DNA from: Burkholderiales bacterium RIFCSPLOWO2_12_FULL_65_40
GTDB lineage: Bacteria; Pseudomonadota; Gammaproteobacteria; Burkholderiales; Burkholderiaceae_C
NCBI GenBank assembly: GCA_001770955.1
Contig: MESL01000001.1
Coordinates: 1 to 64,000 of the forward strand
DNA: 64,000 bases
Direction: 5' to 3'
The notes beneath the pieces are model-generated. The model did not search any database. It saw nothing but the letters and a program-made list of their open reading frames with translations, and was not told where the DNA came from. This document shows, in pieces, positions 1 to 11,969 of this stretch; position 1 is the stretch's first letter; every line of letters starts with the position of its first letter. Made by a program: the position numbers and the translations under genes.

Positions 1-486
1 ACTGTCGTAGGTTTCGAAGGGCTGATGAATCCATGGGTTCGTCGACAGGAATTCGACCGAGTAGTCTGGCGTGAACGTAGAAACACCCTTTGTCCAGATG
101 ACGGCACTTCTCAACTCTGTGATGGGGTCGTAGCTGGTCTTGAGCATATCGATCACTGCATGCAAGGTGTGCCCCGTATCCGCTAGATCATCCACCAGCA
201 GAACCCGTCCCGCAATCTCGCCCCGAGGCGTGGTGATGAAGCGTGCAATGTCGAGATGACCTTGGACCGTTCCTGCTTCGGCACGGTAGGAACTGGTCGA
301 CATGATGGCCAACGGCTTGTCAAAAATACGGCTCAGAATATCCCCGGGCCGCAATCCACCACGAGCAAGACAAAGAATCGTATCGAACTGCCAGCCCGAC
401 TGATGAACACGCAGTGCCAACTTTTCGATCAGACTGTGGTACTCGTCGTAGCTGACATACAGGTGTTTGCCATCTTCTGTTAACAT
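1..486 (-). CDS. Phosphoribosyltransferase family protein (C-terminus cut by window edge)
   Basis: A type I phosphoribosyltransferase, which transfers a ribose-phosphate from PRPP to a base. The PRPP-binding motif VLLVDDLADTGHT is clear, and the protein begins MLTEDGKHLYVSYDEY. The first 162 codons are visible and the frame is open to the window edge, so the last residues and the stop are missing. The ATG at 486 is preceded by AGGAG on the minus strand. It lies downstream of purA on the same strand, separated by about 60 bases holding a copy of the dispersed repeat. A purine salvage role fits that context, but whether the base is hypoxanthine, guanine or xanthine cannot be decided from sequence. 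Confidence 0.85.
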   Translation of the reverse strand, partial: MLTEDGKHLYVSYDEYHSLIEKLALRVHQSGWQFDTILCLARGGLRPGDILSRIFDKPLAIMSTSSYRAEAGTVQGHLDIARFITTPRGEIAGRVLLVDDLADTGHTLHAVIDMLKTSYDPITELRSAVIWTKGVSTFTPDYSVEFLSTNPWIHQPFETYDS

Positions 487-496
487 TTTTTCTCCT

Positions 497-545
497 GAAT
501 TGATAGCAGACAGCGCTTGATGGAAAAGCCTTGCAATACAAAAAT
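497..545 (-). repeat. Dispersed intergenic palindromic repeat, copy 1
   Basis: On the minus strand this stretch carries the AAGCGCTG core followed by TGCTATCAATTC, as in the other copies in this window. It sits between purA and the downstream phosphoribosyltransferase and ends just before the latter's ribosome binding site. Confidence 0.6.
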
Positions 546-546
546 A

Positions 547-3103
<2,557 letters not shown>

Positions 3104-3185
3104 GGAGTAAGGGGGGCTGTTAAAAAGAGGATTCTACCGGCTGGTGCCCCATCTTCAAAAAGGGCATTACCGGCTGAGTGACGGC

Positions 3186-3374
3186 TCAGCCCATCCAGAG
3201 CATCAGCACGCCAGCGGCAATGCTCAGCAAGGCAAAAAAACGGATCTGGCCATCACGCAGATGAGTCAACTGGCCGAACATCCGCCGCCATCCAGCCGGC
3301 GAGATGAAAGGCACCAGCCCTTCTATCAGAAAGACCAGTGCAAAGGCGGACCAAATGGAGTCGCCCCATTCCAT
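3186..3374 (-). CDS. DUF2065 family small inner-membrane protein
   Basis: A 62-residue protein of the YjeT/DUF2065 type, found between hflC and hisZ or purA in many proteobacteria. Two hydrophobic segments (about residues 7-23 and 43-60) flank a short basic loop containing GWRRMFGQL, so it should be a two-span membrane protein. Function is unknown; position suggests a link to HflKC. The ATG at 3374 (MEWGDSIW) is chosen, and a GTG at 3380 would add two residues. It starts just after hflC ends. Confidence 0.85.
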   Translation of the reverse strand: MEWGDSIWSAFALVFLIEGLVPFISPAGWRRMFGQLTHLRDGQIRFFALLSIAAGVLMLWMG

Positions 3375-3399
3375 GGACACAACGTGCTTGACCTAGAGC

Positions 3400-4308
3400 C
3401 TACTTGCGATGCCCTGACTGCGCGTCCCCAGCTCCAGTGCCACGCAGGGTCTTGAAGAAGTCTGACGATGCAGGATCAAGCACCATGACATCACCCTTCT
3501 TGTTGAAACTGGCTTTGTACGCTTCCAGGCTACGATAGAACTTTGCAAATTGAGGGTCGCGGCCGAAAGCTTCCGCATACGTGCGAGCGGCTTCCGCATC
3601 CCCTTCACCTTTGACTTTCTGGGCATCGCGGTAGGCATTCGCAATGGCAATTTCACGCTGGCGATCTGCATCGGCCCGAATTTTTTCGCCTTCAGCAGCC
3701 CCTGTTGACCGCAATTCATTGGCAACGCGCTTGCGCTCTGCTTCCATACGGCGGTAGACAGATTCCGTGATGGCTTCTACATAATCAACGCGGGTGATTC
3801 GTACATCCACCACGTCAACACCCCAAGGTTTTGCGCCACGAACAGACTCCAGCACCTCGCGCTTCACGTCAGTCATCAATGCTTCGCGCTTGAGCGACAG
3901 CAGCTCCTTGACTGTACGCTTGTTGATTTCCTCCTGAAACGCATTGCGCACCACACGATTGAGCTGCATGGCGCCGGCGTTTTCATCAAGCCCCACGTTC
4001 CGGATGTATTCCGAAGGATCCGTGATACGCCAGCGCACATACCAATCTATCACCACACGCTGTTTCTCTGCAGTCAGCATGGGCTCAGTATCCGAGCTGT
4101 CGAGTGTGAGCAGCCGCTTGTCGATGTAGGACACGTTCTGGAACGGAGGCGGCAGCTTGAAATTCAAGCCGGGCTCGGTGATGACTTCCTTGATTTGTCC
4201 CAAGGCATAGACGACACCAAACTGGCGCTGGTCCACAACAAAGGCCATGGAACTGAGCAACGCAAGCGCTACAAGAATGGAAGTCGCGATAAAACCTATC
4301 CTGTTCAC
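3400..4308 (-). CDS. hflC: Protease modulator HflC
   Basis: HflC and HflK form a large membrane cage around the FtsH protease and modulate its access to membrane substrates. The 302-residue protein has an N-terminal signal anchor (about residues 5-24) and then an SPFH/Band 7 domain. A long charged helix follows (RRMEAERKRVANELRSTG onward), ending in an Ala/Glu-rich coil. The start is GTG at 4308, with AGGAG seven bases upstream. It lies 9 bases downstream of hflK and is certainly co-transcribed with it. Confidence 0.96.
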   Translation of the reverse strand: MNRIGFIATSILVALALLSSMAFVVDQRQFGVVYALGQIKEVITEPGLNFKLPPPFQNVSYIDKRLLTLDSSDTEPMLTAEKQRVVIDWYVRWRITDPSEYIRNVGLDENAGAMQLNRVVRNAFQEEINKRTVKELLSLKREALMTDVKREVLESVRGAKPWGVDVVDVRITRVDYVEAITESVYRRMEAERKRVANELRSTGAAEGEKIRADADRQREIAIANAYRDAQKVKGEGDAEAARTYAEAFGRDPQFAKFYRSLEAYKASFNKKGDVMVLDPASSDFFKTLRGTGAGDAQSGHRK

Positions 4309-4317
4309 TGTGCTCTC

Positions 4318-5682
4318 CTAGCGCGATTCGCGATCACGCGTGCGGCTGGTGTCGCGCGTACGGGCATCATTCGATAAGGTGGAAGAAATCGTCGGCGAAG
4401 GTACGGCAACCGCAGCCGAACCAGCCGCAGCATCACCTGGCACACCAGGCTGCTGCCCGGCACTCTGCATGATCTTGTCAAGCGGCAGATACAAGAGGTT
4501 CGATCCTTGACGCGAATCCACAAGCACCTTGGTCACGCTTGCATAAATTTGCTGCATGGATTCAAGGTACATGCGATCACGGGTGACCTGAGGCGCCTTC
4601 TGGTACTCGGCAAGTACCGCGCTGAAGCGCTGTGCATCGCCTTGTGCCTGTGCAACGATACGGGCCTTGTATGCATCAGCCTCTTCTTTGAGACGCGATG
4701 CAGAACCTACGGCACGAGGAATCACATCATTGGCGTATGCCTGTGCTTCATTCTTTGCCCGCTCCCGCTCCTGACCGGCCTTCAAAACATCATCAAAAGC
4801 CGCTTGTACCTGCTCAGGCGGTCGAACCCCACCCTGCTGCAAATTGATGCCAACGATCTCTACACCCACTTGGTAACGATCAAGAATGGTTTGCATCAGC
4901 GTACGCACACGGGGAGCAATTTGATCCCGTTCCTCTGCCAACGCCGTGTCCATGCGCATCTTGCCCACAACTTCGCGCACGGCCGTCTCAGCAGCCTGAA
5001 CGACAGCATCTCCAGGATTCTTGCTTTCAAACAACCAGGCCCGGGCATCATTCAAACGGTACTGGACTGCGAACTTGATTTCGACAATATTCTCATCTTC
5101 GGTGAGCATGGCGGACTCACGCAAGCCCGTGGCTTTGATCACCGTATCACGTCCTACATCCACAGAACGGATCTGGGTGACGAATACCAGCTCGTGTCGC
5201 TGCACCGGGTAGGGCAGCCGCCAATTAAATCCGGCACCCACCGTGTTTTTGAACTTACCAAACTGCGTAATAACAGCCTGCTGGCCTTCTTGCACAATGA
5301 AGAATCCTGTGCCAAGCCATATCAGAACCGCAATACCAGCGATAAGCCCTATACCCACCCCTGCATTTTTCATGTCGGGCTGAAAGCCGTTGCCACCATT
5401 CGTTGGGCCACGGCCACCACCATTCTTGCCGCCAAAGAATCCGGCCAATTTGCGATTGAGATCACGCCAAAGCTCGTCCAGATCCGGAGGTTGACCACCC
5501 GGTTTGGGGTCGCGTCCTCCACGGTCTCCTGACGAAGGCGGAGGTGGCCGCCCGCCGTCCGAGCGATTGTCATCGCCGGATTTATCCTCGCCTCGGCCCC
5601 AGCGGGGATCGTTCAGATTGAACATTCCCCGCAAGCCTTGGGGCAATAGTGCCCAGCGGCGGGCGCTGTCTGGTGAAGTCAT
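4318..5682 (-). CDS. hflK: FtsH protease activity modulator HflK
   Basis: Partner of HflC in the FtsH-bound membrane complex. A Gly/Asp/Pro-rich cytoplasmic N-terminus contains the HflK signature PPDLDELWRDLNRKL. One transmembrane helix follows (VGIGLIAGIAVLIWLGTGFFIV), then an SPFH domain and a polar C-terminal tail. The frame is open up to 5763, but that would run into hflX. The ATG at 5682 (MTSPDSARRW, 454 residues) is used here. An internal ATG at 5625 (MFNLNDPRWGRG), with AAGG ten bases upstream, is an equally good start. Confidence 0.94.
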   Translation of the reverse strand: MTSPDSARRWALLPQGLRGMFNLNDPRWGRGEDKSGDDNRSDGGRPPPPSSGDRGGRDPKPGGQPPDLDELWRDLNRKLAGFFGGKNGGGRGPTNGGNGFQPDMKNAGVGIGLIAGIAVLIWLGTGFFIVQEGQQAVITQFGKFKNTVGAGFNWRLPYPVQRHELVFVTQIRSVDVGRDTVIKATGLRESAMLTEDENIVEIKFAVQYRLNDARAWLFESKNPGDAVVQAAETAVREVVGKMRMDTALAEERDQIAPRVRTLMQTILDRYQVGVEIVGINLQQGGVRPPEQVQAAFDDVLKAGQERERAKNEAQAYANDVIPRAVGSASRLKEEADAYKARIVAQAQGDAQRFSAVLAEYQKAPQVTRDRMYLESMQQIYASVTKVLVDSRQGSNLLYLPLDKIMQSAGQQPGVPGDAAAGSAAVAVPSPTISSTLSNDARTRDTSRTRDRESR

Positions 5683-5734
5683 GCGCAAATTCTCTGGTTC
5701 TCTGAAATAACGGATGGTGAGCGATTGTGCCCAA

Positions 5735-6916
5735 TCAGTATCCCGGCACATCCAAATGGGCATCGGATTCTGGGGACTTATTCAGGGTGCTATGCGCAGC
5801 GAGCAGTGTTGCAGCTAGCTGCGAACGCAAAGCATCCAGACCCTCTGACTCTCTCGCACTGACAAAAATTCGGGAAACCGGCTTTCCATCCAGTTCAAAC
5901 GTGTCCACCAATGCCGCAGGGCGCTGTTGAGACTTCAGCGCATCAAGCTTGTTGAACACCAGCAGTTGCGGAATGTCCGCAGCCCCGATCTCATTCAGCA
6001 CCTTCTGGACCTGCTCGATCTGCTCCGGAAAATGTGGATTGGCTGCGTCAACTACATGCAACAGCAGATCGGCGTCCACGGCCTCTTGCAAGGTTGCCTG
6101 AAAGGCCTCCACCAAACCGTGAGGCAAGTCGCGAATGAATCCCACGGTATCGGAAAGAGAGACCGTTCGGCCCGCCTCACCCAGATACAACTGACGGGTT
6201 GTCGTATCCAGTGTGGCAAACAATTGATCGGCAGCGTAGGCCTTCGCCTTCACCAGCGCATTGAACAAGGTGGACTTGCCGGCATTGGTGTACCCAACCA
6301 AGGAGATGTTGAAAGTATCCCTCCGCTCCCGCTGGCGGCGCTGTGTTGACCGCTGGCGCTTGACCTTGGTTAAACGCTCCTTGGTCCGCTTGATCGCTTC
6401 ATCAATCATGCGGCGATCCAGCTCGATCTGCTTTTCACCCGGCCCACCCCGCACACCTGCCCCGCCGGTCTGGCGCTCGAGATGCGACCAACGCCGCACC
6501 AAGCGCGTACTCAGGTAATGCAGCCGGGCCAGTTCAACCTGTAGCTTGCCTTCATGACTGCGTGCACGTTGCGCAAAAATCTCCAGGATCAGGAACGTAC
6601 GGTCGTAGACCGGAAGCTCCATGTGCCGCTCGAGGTTTCGCTGCTGCGCCGGGCTCACCGCCTGGTCGAAAAGCACCTCCACGGCACCATGCATCTGTGC
6701 AAGCACCCGGATTTCATCCGCCTTGCCACTCCCCACAAATAGCGCGGCATCAGGGGCTTTGCGCTTGCATGTGATCCGGGCCACAGGATGAAGACCTGCG
6801 GTCTGCGCCAGCAAACCCAGTTCTTCAAGCTCTGCATCAAAATGGGGTAAACCAAAATCAACCCCCACCAGAACGACTGGCGCGGGACGATGGTCTGAGA
6901 TGTCGGTCGGGCTCAA
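5735..6916 (-). CDS. hflX: Ribosome-associated GTPase HflX
   Basis: HflX is a GTPase that binds the 50S subunit and splits or rescues stalled ribosomes. The 393-residue protein has the N-terminal HflX domain with a glycine-rich linker near GGAGVRGGPGEKQIELDRR. A G domain follows with GYTNAGKSTLFNAL (G1), DTVGFIRDLP (G3) and NKLD (G4). No ATG lies near the N-terminus. The frame begins with TTG at 6916 and a good Shine-Dalgarno is not visible, so the exact start is uncertain. It sits between hfq and hflK, the conserved order. Confidence 0.94.
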   Translation of the reverse strand: MSPTDISDHRPAPVVLVGVDFGLPHFDAELEELGLLAQTAGLHPVARITCKRKAPDAALFVGSGKADEIRVLAQMHGAVEVLFDQAVSPAQQRNLERHMELPVYDRTFLILEIFAQRARSHEGKLQVELARLHYLSTRLVRRWSHLERQTGGAGVRGGPGEKQIELDRRMIDEAIKRTKERLTKVKRQRSTQRRQRERRDTFNISLVGYTNAGKSTLFNALVKAKAYAADQLFATLDTTTRQLYLGEAGRTVSLSDTVGFIRDLPHGLVEAFQATLQEAVDADLLLHVVDAANPHFPEQIEQVQKVLNEIGAADIPQLLVFNKLDALKSQQRPAALVDTFELDGKPVSRIFVSARESEGLDALRSQLAATLLAAHSTLNKSPESDAHLDVPGY

Positions 6917-6969
6917 ATCAGGAAACAGAACTATCGTTCATTCGTGATCTATCAGATCCGCAGGTCCAA

Positions 6970-7224
6970 TCAGGCATTGGTACCGTCAGCGTCGGAAGAT
7001 TCACCAGTGGAAAAACTGACAGCCCGTCCCGGAACGATGGTCGAGATGGCATGTTTATAGACCATCTGAGTCACGGTGTTGCGAAGCAACACGACATACT
7101 GATCGAAGGATTCAATCTGCCCTTGAAGCTTGATGCCATTCACCAGGTAGATGGACACCGGCACATGCTCTCGGCGCAAGGCGTTGAGAAAGGGGTCTTG
7201 AAGAAGCTGGCCTTTGTTGCTCAC
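6970..7224 (-). CDS. hfq: RNA chaperone Hfq
   Basis: Hexameric Sm-like RNA chaperone that pairs small RNAs with mRNAs. At 84 residues it is a short-tailed betaproteobacterial Hfq. Sm1 ([20 protein letters not shown]) and Sm2 with the YKHAIST block are intact. An open frame continues upstream to 7272, but the GTG at 7224 ([12 protein letters not shown]) is preceded by GGAGAA seven bases away and matches the family N-terminus. The gene lies between der and hflX. Confidence 0.97.
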   Translation of the reverse strand: MSNKGQLLQDPFLNALRREHVPVSIYLVNGIKLQGQIESFDQYVVLLRNTVTQMVYKHAISTIVPGRAVSFSTGESSDADGTNA

Positions 7225-7335
7225 GATATTCTCCGTGTTCAAAAATTTTGTTGTAAACCGGCACCTTACCACAGCCCAGACGTTCGCCGCGCAACCCGAA
7301 CGTTGCTATAGCGGCCAGCAGGGTTGAAGTTCGCA

Positions 7336-8679
7336 TCAATGGCTTTCGCCATCCACGAATGGATTGTGGGACGTCTTCATCTCGATGCGCAAAGGGGTCC
7401 CCACCAGATCAAACTCCTTTCGGAAACGCCCTTCTAGAAATCGCTTGTAGGCCTCTGTCACATGCTCAAGCGAGTTGCCATGAATCACGATGACCGGGGG
7501 ATTCATCCCCCCTTGATGGGCATAGCGCAGCTTTGGCCGAAACATTCCGGCACGCTTGGGACTTTGGAACTGGACTGCTTCCAGAAGCAATCGGGTCAGC
7601 ACGGGGGTCGACATCTTGCACATGGCTGCCTTGTGGGCCTGCACGATCGAAGTCCACACCGGCCCCAGCCCCTGCCTCTTTTTGGCAGAAATGAAATGAA
7701 GCGAAGCAAACTTCAGAAATGCAAGCCGCGTCTCGATGGATCGCTCCAGCAGTTGTTTCTGGTAGTCATCAATCGCATCCCATTTGTTGACAGCCACGAC
7801 GACAGCACGACCACTTTCCAGAATGTAGCCTGCAATGTGCGCATCCTGATCTGTAACACCCTGCGTCGCATCCAGAAGCAGCAACACGACATTGGCTGAC
7901 TCGATGGCCTGCAGAGTCTTGACCACCGAGAATTTCTCGATCGCCTCGAAGACCTTGCCCTTGCGCCGCAGGCCGGCTGTATCAATCAATTCGAATTTTT
8001 GCCCATTGCGTTCAAATGGCACGGATATGGCATCTCGCGTGGTGCCAGGAAGGTCAAAGGCCACCAACCGCTCTTCGCCCAACCAAGTATTGATCAGGGT
8101 AGACTTTCCCACATTGGGGCGACCCGCCACGGCCAGTTTAATGGTGCTTTTATCGAACGATTCCTCGTCTTCGTCGGGTTCTGGCAGGTGCAAAAGGCCG
8201 AAAGCCAGCTCCACCAAGCTGCGAATCCCCTGCCCGTGTGCCGCCGAAATGCCGTAGACCTCACCAAGACCCAGCTCGTAGAACTCCGATAACTGCACGC
8301 CTTCGAGCATGCCTTCCGCCTTGTTGGCTACCAGTAGGCAGGGCTTTCCCAGTCTGCGCAGATAGTTGGAAATATCATGATCTTGCGCGGACACCCCAGC
8401 CCGCGCATCGACCACGAAAATGACGACATCGGCCTCCGCTACCGCCTGCTGGGTCTGCTTCGCCATTTCCCGGTAAATACCACTGGCAGCATCGGGCTCG
8501 AAACCCCCTGTATCAATGACGATATATTCGTATTTACCTTGCTTGCCATTGCCATAATGCCGGTCGCGTGTAAGACCGGCAAAATCTGCCACGATAGCAT
8601 CCCGAGATTTTGTCAGGCGATTGAAAAGCGTCGATTTGCCGACATTGGGGCGCCCTACCAAGGCGATCACTGGCTTCAT
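7336..8679 (-). CDS. der: Ribosome biogenesis GTPase Der (EngA)
   Basis: Tandem-G-domain GTPase needed for 50S subunit maturation. Two G domains are visible, each with the G1 motif GRPNVGKST, at about residues 8-16 and 185-193. They are followed by a KH-like C-terminal domain (from about residue 350) containing the RNA-binding stretch PPVIVIHGN. The 447-residue length is normal and the ATG at 8679 begins MKPVIALVG. It is 16 bases downstream of bamB and in the same transcription unit. Confidence 0.97.
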   Translation of the reverse strand: MKPVIALVGRPNVGKSTLFNRLTKSRDAIVADFAGLTRDRHYGNGKQGKYEYIVIDTGGFEPDAASGIYREMAKQTQQAVAEADVVIFVVDARAGVSAQDHDISNYLRRLGKPCLLVANKAEGMLEGVQLSEFYELGLGEVYGISAAHGQGIRSLVELAFGLLHLPEPDEDEESFDKSTIKLAVAGRPNVGKSTLINTWLGEERLVAFDLPGTTRDAISVPFERNGQKFELIDTAGLRRKGKVFEAIEKFSVVKTLQAIESANVVLLLLDATQGVTDQDAHIAGYILESGRAVVVAVNKWDAIDDYQKQLLERSIETRLAFLKFASLHFISAKKRQGLGPVWTSIVQAHKAAMCKMSTPVLTRLLLEAVQFQSPKRAGMFRPKLRYAHQGGMNPPVIVIHGNSLEHVTEAYKRFLEGRFRKEFDLVGTPLRIEMKTSHNPFVDGESH

Positions 8680-8695
8680 TGCATACTACTTTTCA

Positions 8696-9850
8696 TCAAT
8701 CAGGACGGTAACCGTAAATATTTCCGTTGCCGGTAACCACCACCAAAGTGTCCGCCGCCGCCACGGGAGTCGCAGCGACGCCTGAACCGTCGGTCTGCAA
8801 ACGGTTCAATGGCGCGCCATCTTCCCGTGACAGCAGATGAATCAGGCCAGCGTCATCACCAATCACCACGGACCGGCCCAGCACCAAAGGCGCAGTCAGT
8901 TTTCGGTGCTGCAATCGGTCGGTGGACCACAAACGTGCACCGTCCGTACGACGCCACGCCACGACCGCTCCGTTACTTTCAGTACCAAAAACAGTGTCGT
9001 CGTTGCCATGAATACCATGCGATCCACCGGCCTTCTGCACCCACTCTACCGCACCCCGGCTCGCATCCACACAACCAACAGCTACCTGAAAAGCACGGGC
9101 ACACACCGTGCTGCCAACTCGACTGACCGGAGCCACAAGCTCTACAAGACGCTCGACATCATTGGTACCCCGTGGACTGGCCAGCGGCGCCTCCCAGCGA
9201 ACAATCCCATTATCAGGATTCAAGCCGACCAACCTCCCTGACATACCGGCGACCAAGGTATCGCCAACAGCCATCAAGACCCCTGGTTGGCGCAATACCA
9301 GTGGCTCACCTGGACGCGACTGATTCCAAAGGCGAGCCCCACTCCTGGCATCAAAAGCTGCAATGGACCTATCGGCCCCCAGAACAAAAATCCGCGCGCC
9401 CGCAACCAAGGGCGCGGTATAGACTTGCGAGGGCAAGCGCTGACGCCACAACTCCCGCCCGGATTCCAGCACAACAACCTCATTGCCGCGTGCAACCACC
9501 GCGCTCCACTTCCCGTCGCTACCGACACCCGCGACCAATGGTTCGCCCAGACTAACGCGCCACAGATCGCCCCCCGTACGGGCATCAATTGCAGCAACTA
9601 CGCCGTCGGAAGACGCCAGGGTCACAATAGGCCCTTGAACATGCGCTACCAAGGGCATCCCTCGAACGGTGCCAATTTTGGCAGTCCAGACCTGGCGAAC
9701 GCCCAGGACAGGGACATTGACCCCGAGATCGGCGGGCTTGGGCTTGGCAGCGTTTCCACCGAAAAAGGAACACCCTGCCGATCCAGCCACCAAGACCAGC
9801 AAAAGGGTGGCTCGACTGAACGAAAGTGCCATGCGATGGAGCGGCCTCAC
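8696..9850 (-). CDS. bamB: Outer-membrane assembly lipoprotein BamB
   Basis: BamB is the beta-propeller lipoprotein of the BAM complex that inserts outer-membrane proteins. The N-terminus is a lipoprotein signal peptide ending in the lipobox VAGSAGC. The rest is made of repeated PQQ-type blades such as GVVAAIDARTGGDLWR and SIAAFDARSGARLWN. The GTG at 9850 has GGAG eight bases upstream and overlaps the yfgM stop (GTGA). An ATG at 9832 is an alternative that still leaves a workable signal peptide. Confidence 0.95.
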   Translation of the reverse strand: MRPLHRMALSFSRATLLLVLVAGSAGCSFFGGNAAKPKPADLGVNVPVLGVRQVWTAKIGTVRGMPLVAHVQGPIVTLASSDGVVAAIDARTGGDLWRVSLGEPLVAGVGSDGKWSAVVARGNEVVVLESGRELWRQRLPSQVYTAPLVAGARIFVLGADRSIAAFDARSGARLWNQSRPGEPLVLRQPGVLMAVGDTLVAGMSGRLVGLNPDNGIVRWEAPLASPRGTNDVERLVELVAPVSRVGSTVCARAFQVAVGCVDASRGAVEWVQKAGGSHGIHGNDDTVFGTESNGAVVAWRRTDGARLWSTDRLQHRKLTAPLVLGRSVVIGDDAGLIHLLSREDGAPLNRLQTDGSGVAATPVAAADTLVVVTGNGNIYGYRPD

Positions 9851-10527
9851 TTCACGGTCTCCGTTGCGGCCGCCACTGCAACCGCCTGAGGTTGCACCCC
9901 CAGCGCATTGAGCTTGACTTCAATCAGGCGGCGGTACTCCACGCTCTCAGGGAAATTTTTGTAAGCAAGGGAATACTCCGCAATCGCCTCCTGCTTTTTT
10001 CCCTGCAAGACCAACACATCCCCTTTGCGATCCGCCACCACGGCCGAATACTCGGGAGCGAATGGTGAAGCAAGCTGCTTCAAGGCTTCGTCGTAGGCCT
10101 TTTGATCCATCAGAATCCCGGCCAGACGCAACCGCGCCAGAGACTTGTAACCCTCATCGCCAGCATGATCGGCAACCCAGAGCAGCGCCGCCTTGGCTGC
10201 ATCAAGATTGCCCTTGCCAACATAGGTCTTGGCGACCAAAAGCCCGGCCTGCCCTGCCTGATGGGTACCGGCATATTGACTGCGCATATCGGTAAACGCC
10301 TGTTCGAGGCGTACCTCATCCCCCGCAGTGGCAGCCGCATCGACCGCATCGTAGAGAGCGCTCGCTTGGGTCGCCTGCCTTGTTTGCCAATACTGATAGC
10401 CATTCCAGGCGGCCAGAGACCCAGCCACCAACAAAAGTATCGAACTGATCAGTGTTCCCCAGGTATTCCAGAAATGCTTCAGCTGATCTAGCTGCTCTTG
10501 TTCTTCAAGATCGAGGTGATTTGCCAT
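9847..10527 (-). CDS. yfgM: YfgM family TPR-like inner-membrane protein
   Basis: A 226-residue protein with a short cytoplasmic N-terminus (LDLEEQEQLDQLKHFW), one transmembrane helix (about residues 23-45) and a periplasmic tetratricopeptide-like domain. This is the YfgM/DUF2133 layout. In E. coli YfgM associates with SecYEG and periplasmic chaperones, so a role in envelope protein traffic is inferred. It lies between hisS and bamB as in most proteobacteria. Its stop overlaps the bamB start. Confidence 0.92.
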   Translation of the reverse strand: MANHLDLEEQEQLDQLKHFWNTWGTLISSILLLVAGSLAAWNGYQYWQTRQATQASALYDAVDAAATAGDEVRLEQAFTDMRSQYAGTHQAGQAGLLVAKTYVGKGNLDAAKAALLWVADHAGDEGYKSLARLRLAGILMDQKAYDEALKQLASPFAPEYSAVVADRKGDVLVLQGKKQEAIAEYSLAYKNFPESVEYRRLIEVKLNALGVQPQAVAVAAATETVK

Positions 10528-10541
10528 GAGGTTTATTCAGA

Positions 10542-11867
10542 TTAACGATCAGATTGTAGGGTGATGGCCCATTCCGCCACTTGCTCCAGTGCGTGCTCAG
10601 CCTGCTGACCACTGCCATCACGCAAGGACTTCAGCAGCACATTGCCGCGCTCGAGTTCCGTCGCGCCAAAGACCAATGCATAGCGTGCGCCACTTGCATC
10701 AGCCTTCTTGAATTGGGACTTCATGCTGCCCATTCCTTCCCCGGCCCCTGTCGGACTGTGCATCTGCACACTCACGCCCAAAGCGCGCAACTTTTGCAGA
10801 AGCGCCATTGCTACAGGCAAAGCGGCCGCGTCAGGTACCACAGCATAGACCGATGGTGCAAGCACGGGACATCCCAGCCCCTGCTCTTTCAGAAGTTCCA
10901 GCACGCGTTCGACACCCAGCGCCCATCCCACAGCCGGCGCAGATTTGCCGCCAATCTGTTCGATCAGATAGTCGTAACGCCCCCCGCCACATATCGTGCC
11001 TTGCGAGCCCAGACGATCCGTCACAAACTCGAATACGGTGAGGTTGTAGTAATCCATGCCGCGCACCAAACGCGGGTTCACTGTCCAAACAACCCCGCAG
11101 GCAGAAAGAATTGCCTGAACCCCATTGAAATGGGCCAAAGATTTCTCACCCAGAAAATCAATCAATCGGGGCGCTGCCTCGACCAGGGACTGCATGGCTG
11201 GGTTTTTGGTATCCAGAATACGCAAGGGATTGCTATACAGACGCCGGCGCGCCTCCTCATCTAGCTGCGAAAGATTCTGTTCGAAATAGGCGATCAAGGC
11301 CGCACGGTGGGCTCTGCGCTCCTCCGGCTGCCCAAGGCTGTTCAGCTCCAGCCGCACATTTGTCAGCCCCAGCTCCTTCCAGAGTGCGTCGGCAAGCAGA
11401 ATCATCTCTGCGTCGATTTCTGCACCGGGAAAACCCAACGCCTCCGCACCAATCTGGTGAAACTGACGATAACGTCCCCGTTGCGGACGCTCATGCCGGA
11501 ACATCGGCCCCATGTAGTAAAGCCGCTTGCCGCCGTCATACAACATCGAATGCTCGACCACGGCACGTACAACCCCGGCCGTGCTTTCAGGTCGCAAGGT
11601 CAGCTGCTCACCGTTGAGACGATCCTCGAAAGAATACATTTCCTTTTCAACGATATCCGTCACCTCCCCCAGCCCCCGCACAAACAGCCCCGTAGGCTCG
11701 ACGATGGGCGTGCGGATGTTGCGATAGGCGTGGCGGTCCATGAGCGCACGAACCTTTTCCTCCAGCCACTCCCATTGCGCGGAGTCTGGTGGAAGAATGT
11801 CGTTCATGCCCTTGACCGCCAACAGCTTTTCAACTTTGGTCGGAGGTAGTGCTTTTTCAGTACTCAC
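10542..11867 (-). CDS. hisS: Histidyl-tRNA synthetase
   Basis: Class II aminoacyl-tRNA synthetase that charges tRNA-His. The 441-residue protein shows motif 2 ([21 protein letters not shown]), the histidine-binding block [14 protein letters not shown] and motif 3 ([14 protein letters not shown]). A C-terminal anticodon-binding domain starts near residue 340. A short leader ([14 protein letters not shown]) precedes the usual KGMNDILPP. It is 14 bases upstream of yfgM and about 100 bases downstream of ispG. Confidence 0.97.
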   Translation of the reverse strand: MSTEKALPPTKVEKLLAVKGMNDILPPDSAQWEWLEEKVRALMDRHAYRNIRTPIVEPTGLFVRGLGEVTDIVEKEMYSFEDRLNGEQLTLRPESTAGVVRAVVEHSMLYDGGKRLYYMGPMFRHERPQRGRYRQFHQIGAEALGFPGAEIDAEMILLADALWKELGLTNVRLELNSLGQPEERRAHRAALIAYFEQNLSQLDEEARRRLYSNPLRILDTKNPAMQSLVEAAPRLIDFLGEKSLAHFNGVQAILSACGVVWTVNPRLVRGMDYYNLTVFEFVTDRLGSQGTICGGGRYDYLIEQIGGKSAPAVGWALGVERVLELLKEQGLGCPVLAPSVYAVVPDAAALPVAMALLQKLRALGVSVQMHSPTGAGEGMGSMKSQFKKADASGARYALVFGATELERGNVLLKSLRDGSGQQAEHALEQVAEWAITLQSDR

Positions 11868-11902
11868 AACAAGGAATTCGGTGATGTTTTAAATGAATGA
11901 CA

Positions 11903-11921
11903 ACAGCGCCGGCCGCGCTGT
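11903..11921. repeat. Inverted repeat between ispG and hisS
   Basis: A perfect 7-base stem (ACAGCGC / GCGCTGT) encloses a 5-base loop in the 102-base gap between ispG and hisS. No T-run follows on the minus strand, so it is not a standard intrinsic terminator. It could be a mild attenuator, a processing hairpin or chance. Confidence 0.35.
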
Positions 11922-11969
11922 GTGCACGCATGCTGCCGTGGAAGACTTGCTGACAGCGTGCCAGCCAGA

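Noticed and set aside
5683-5763. Upstream extension of hflK into hflX
   Set aside because: The extra 27 residues would overlap the end of hflX and do not resemble HflK N-termini.
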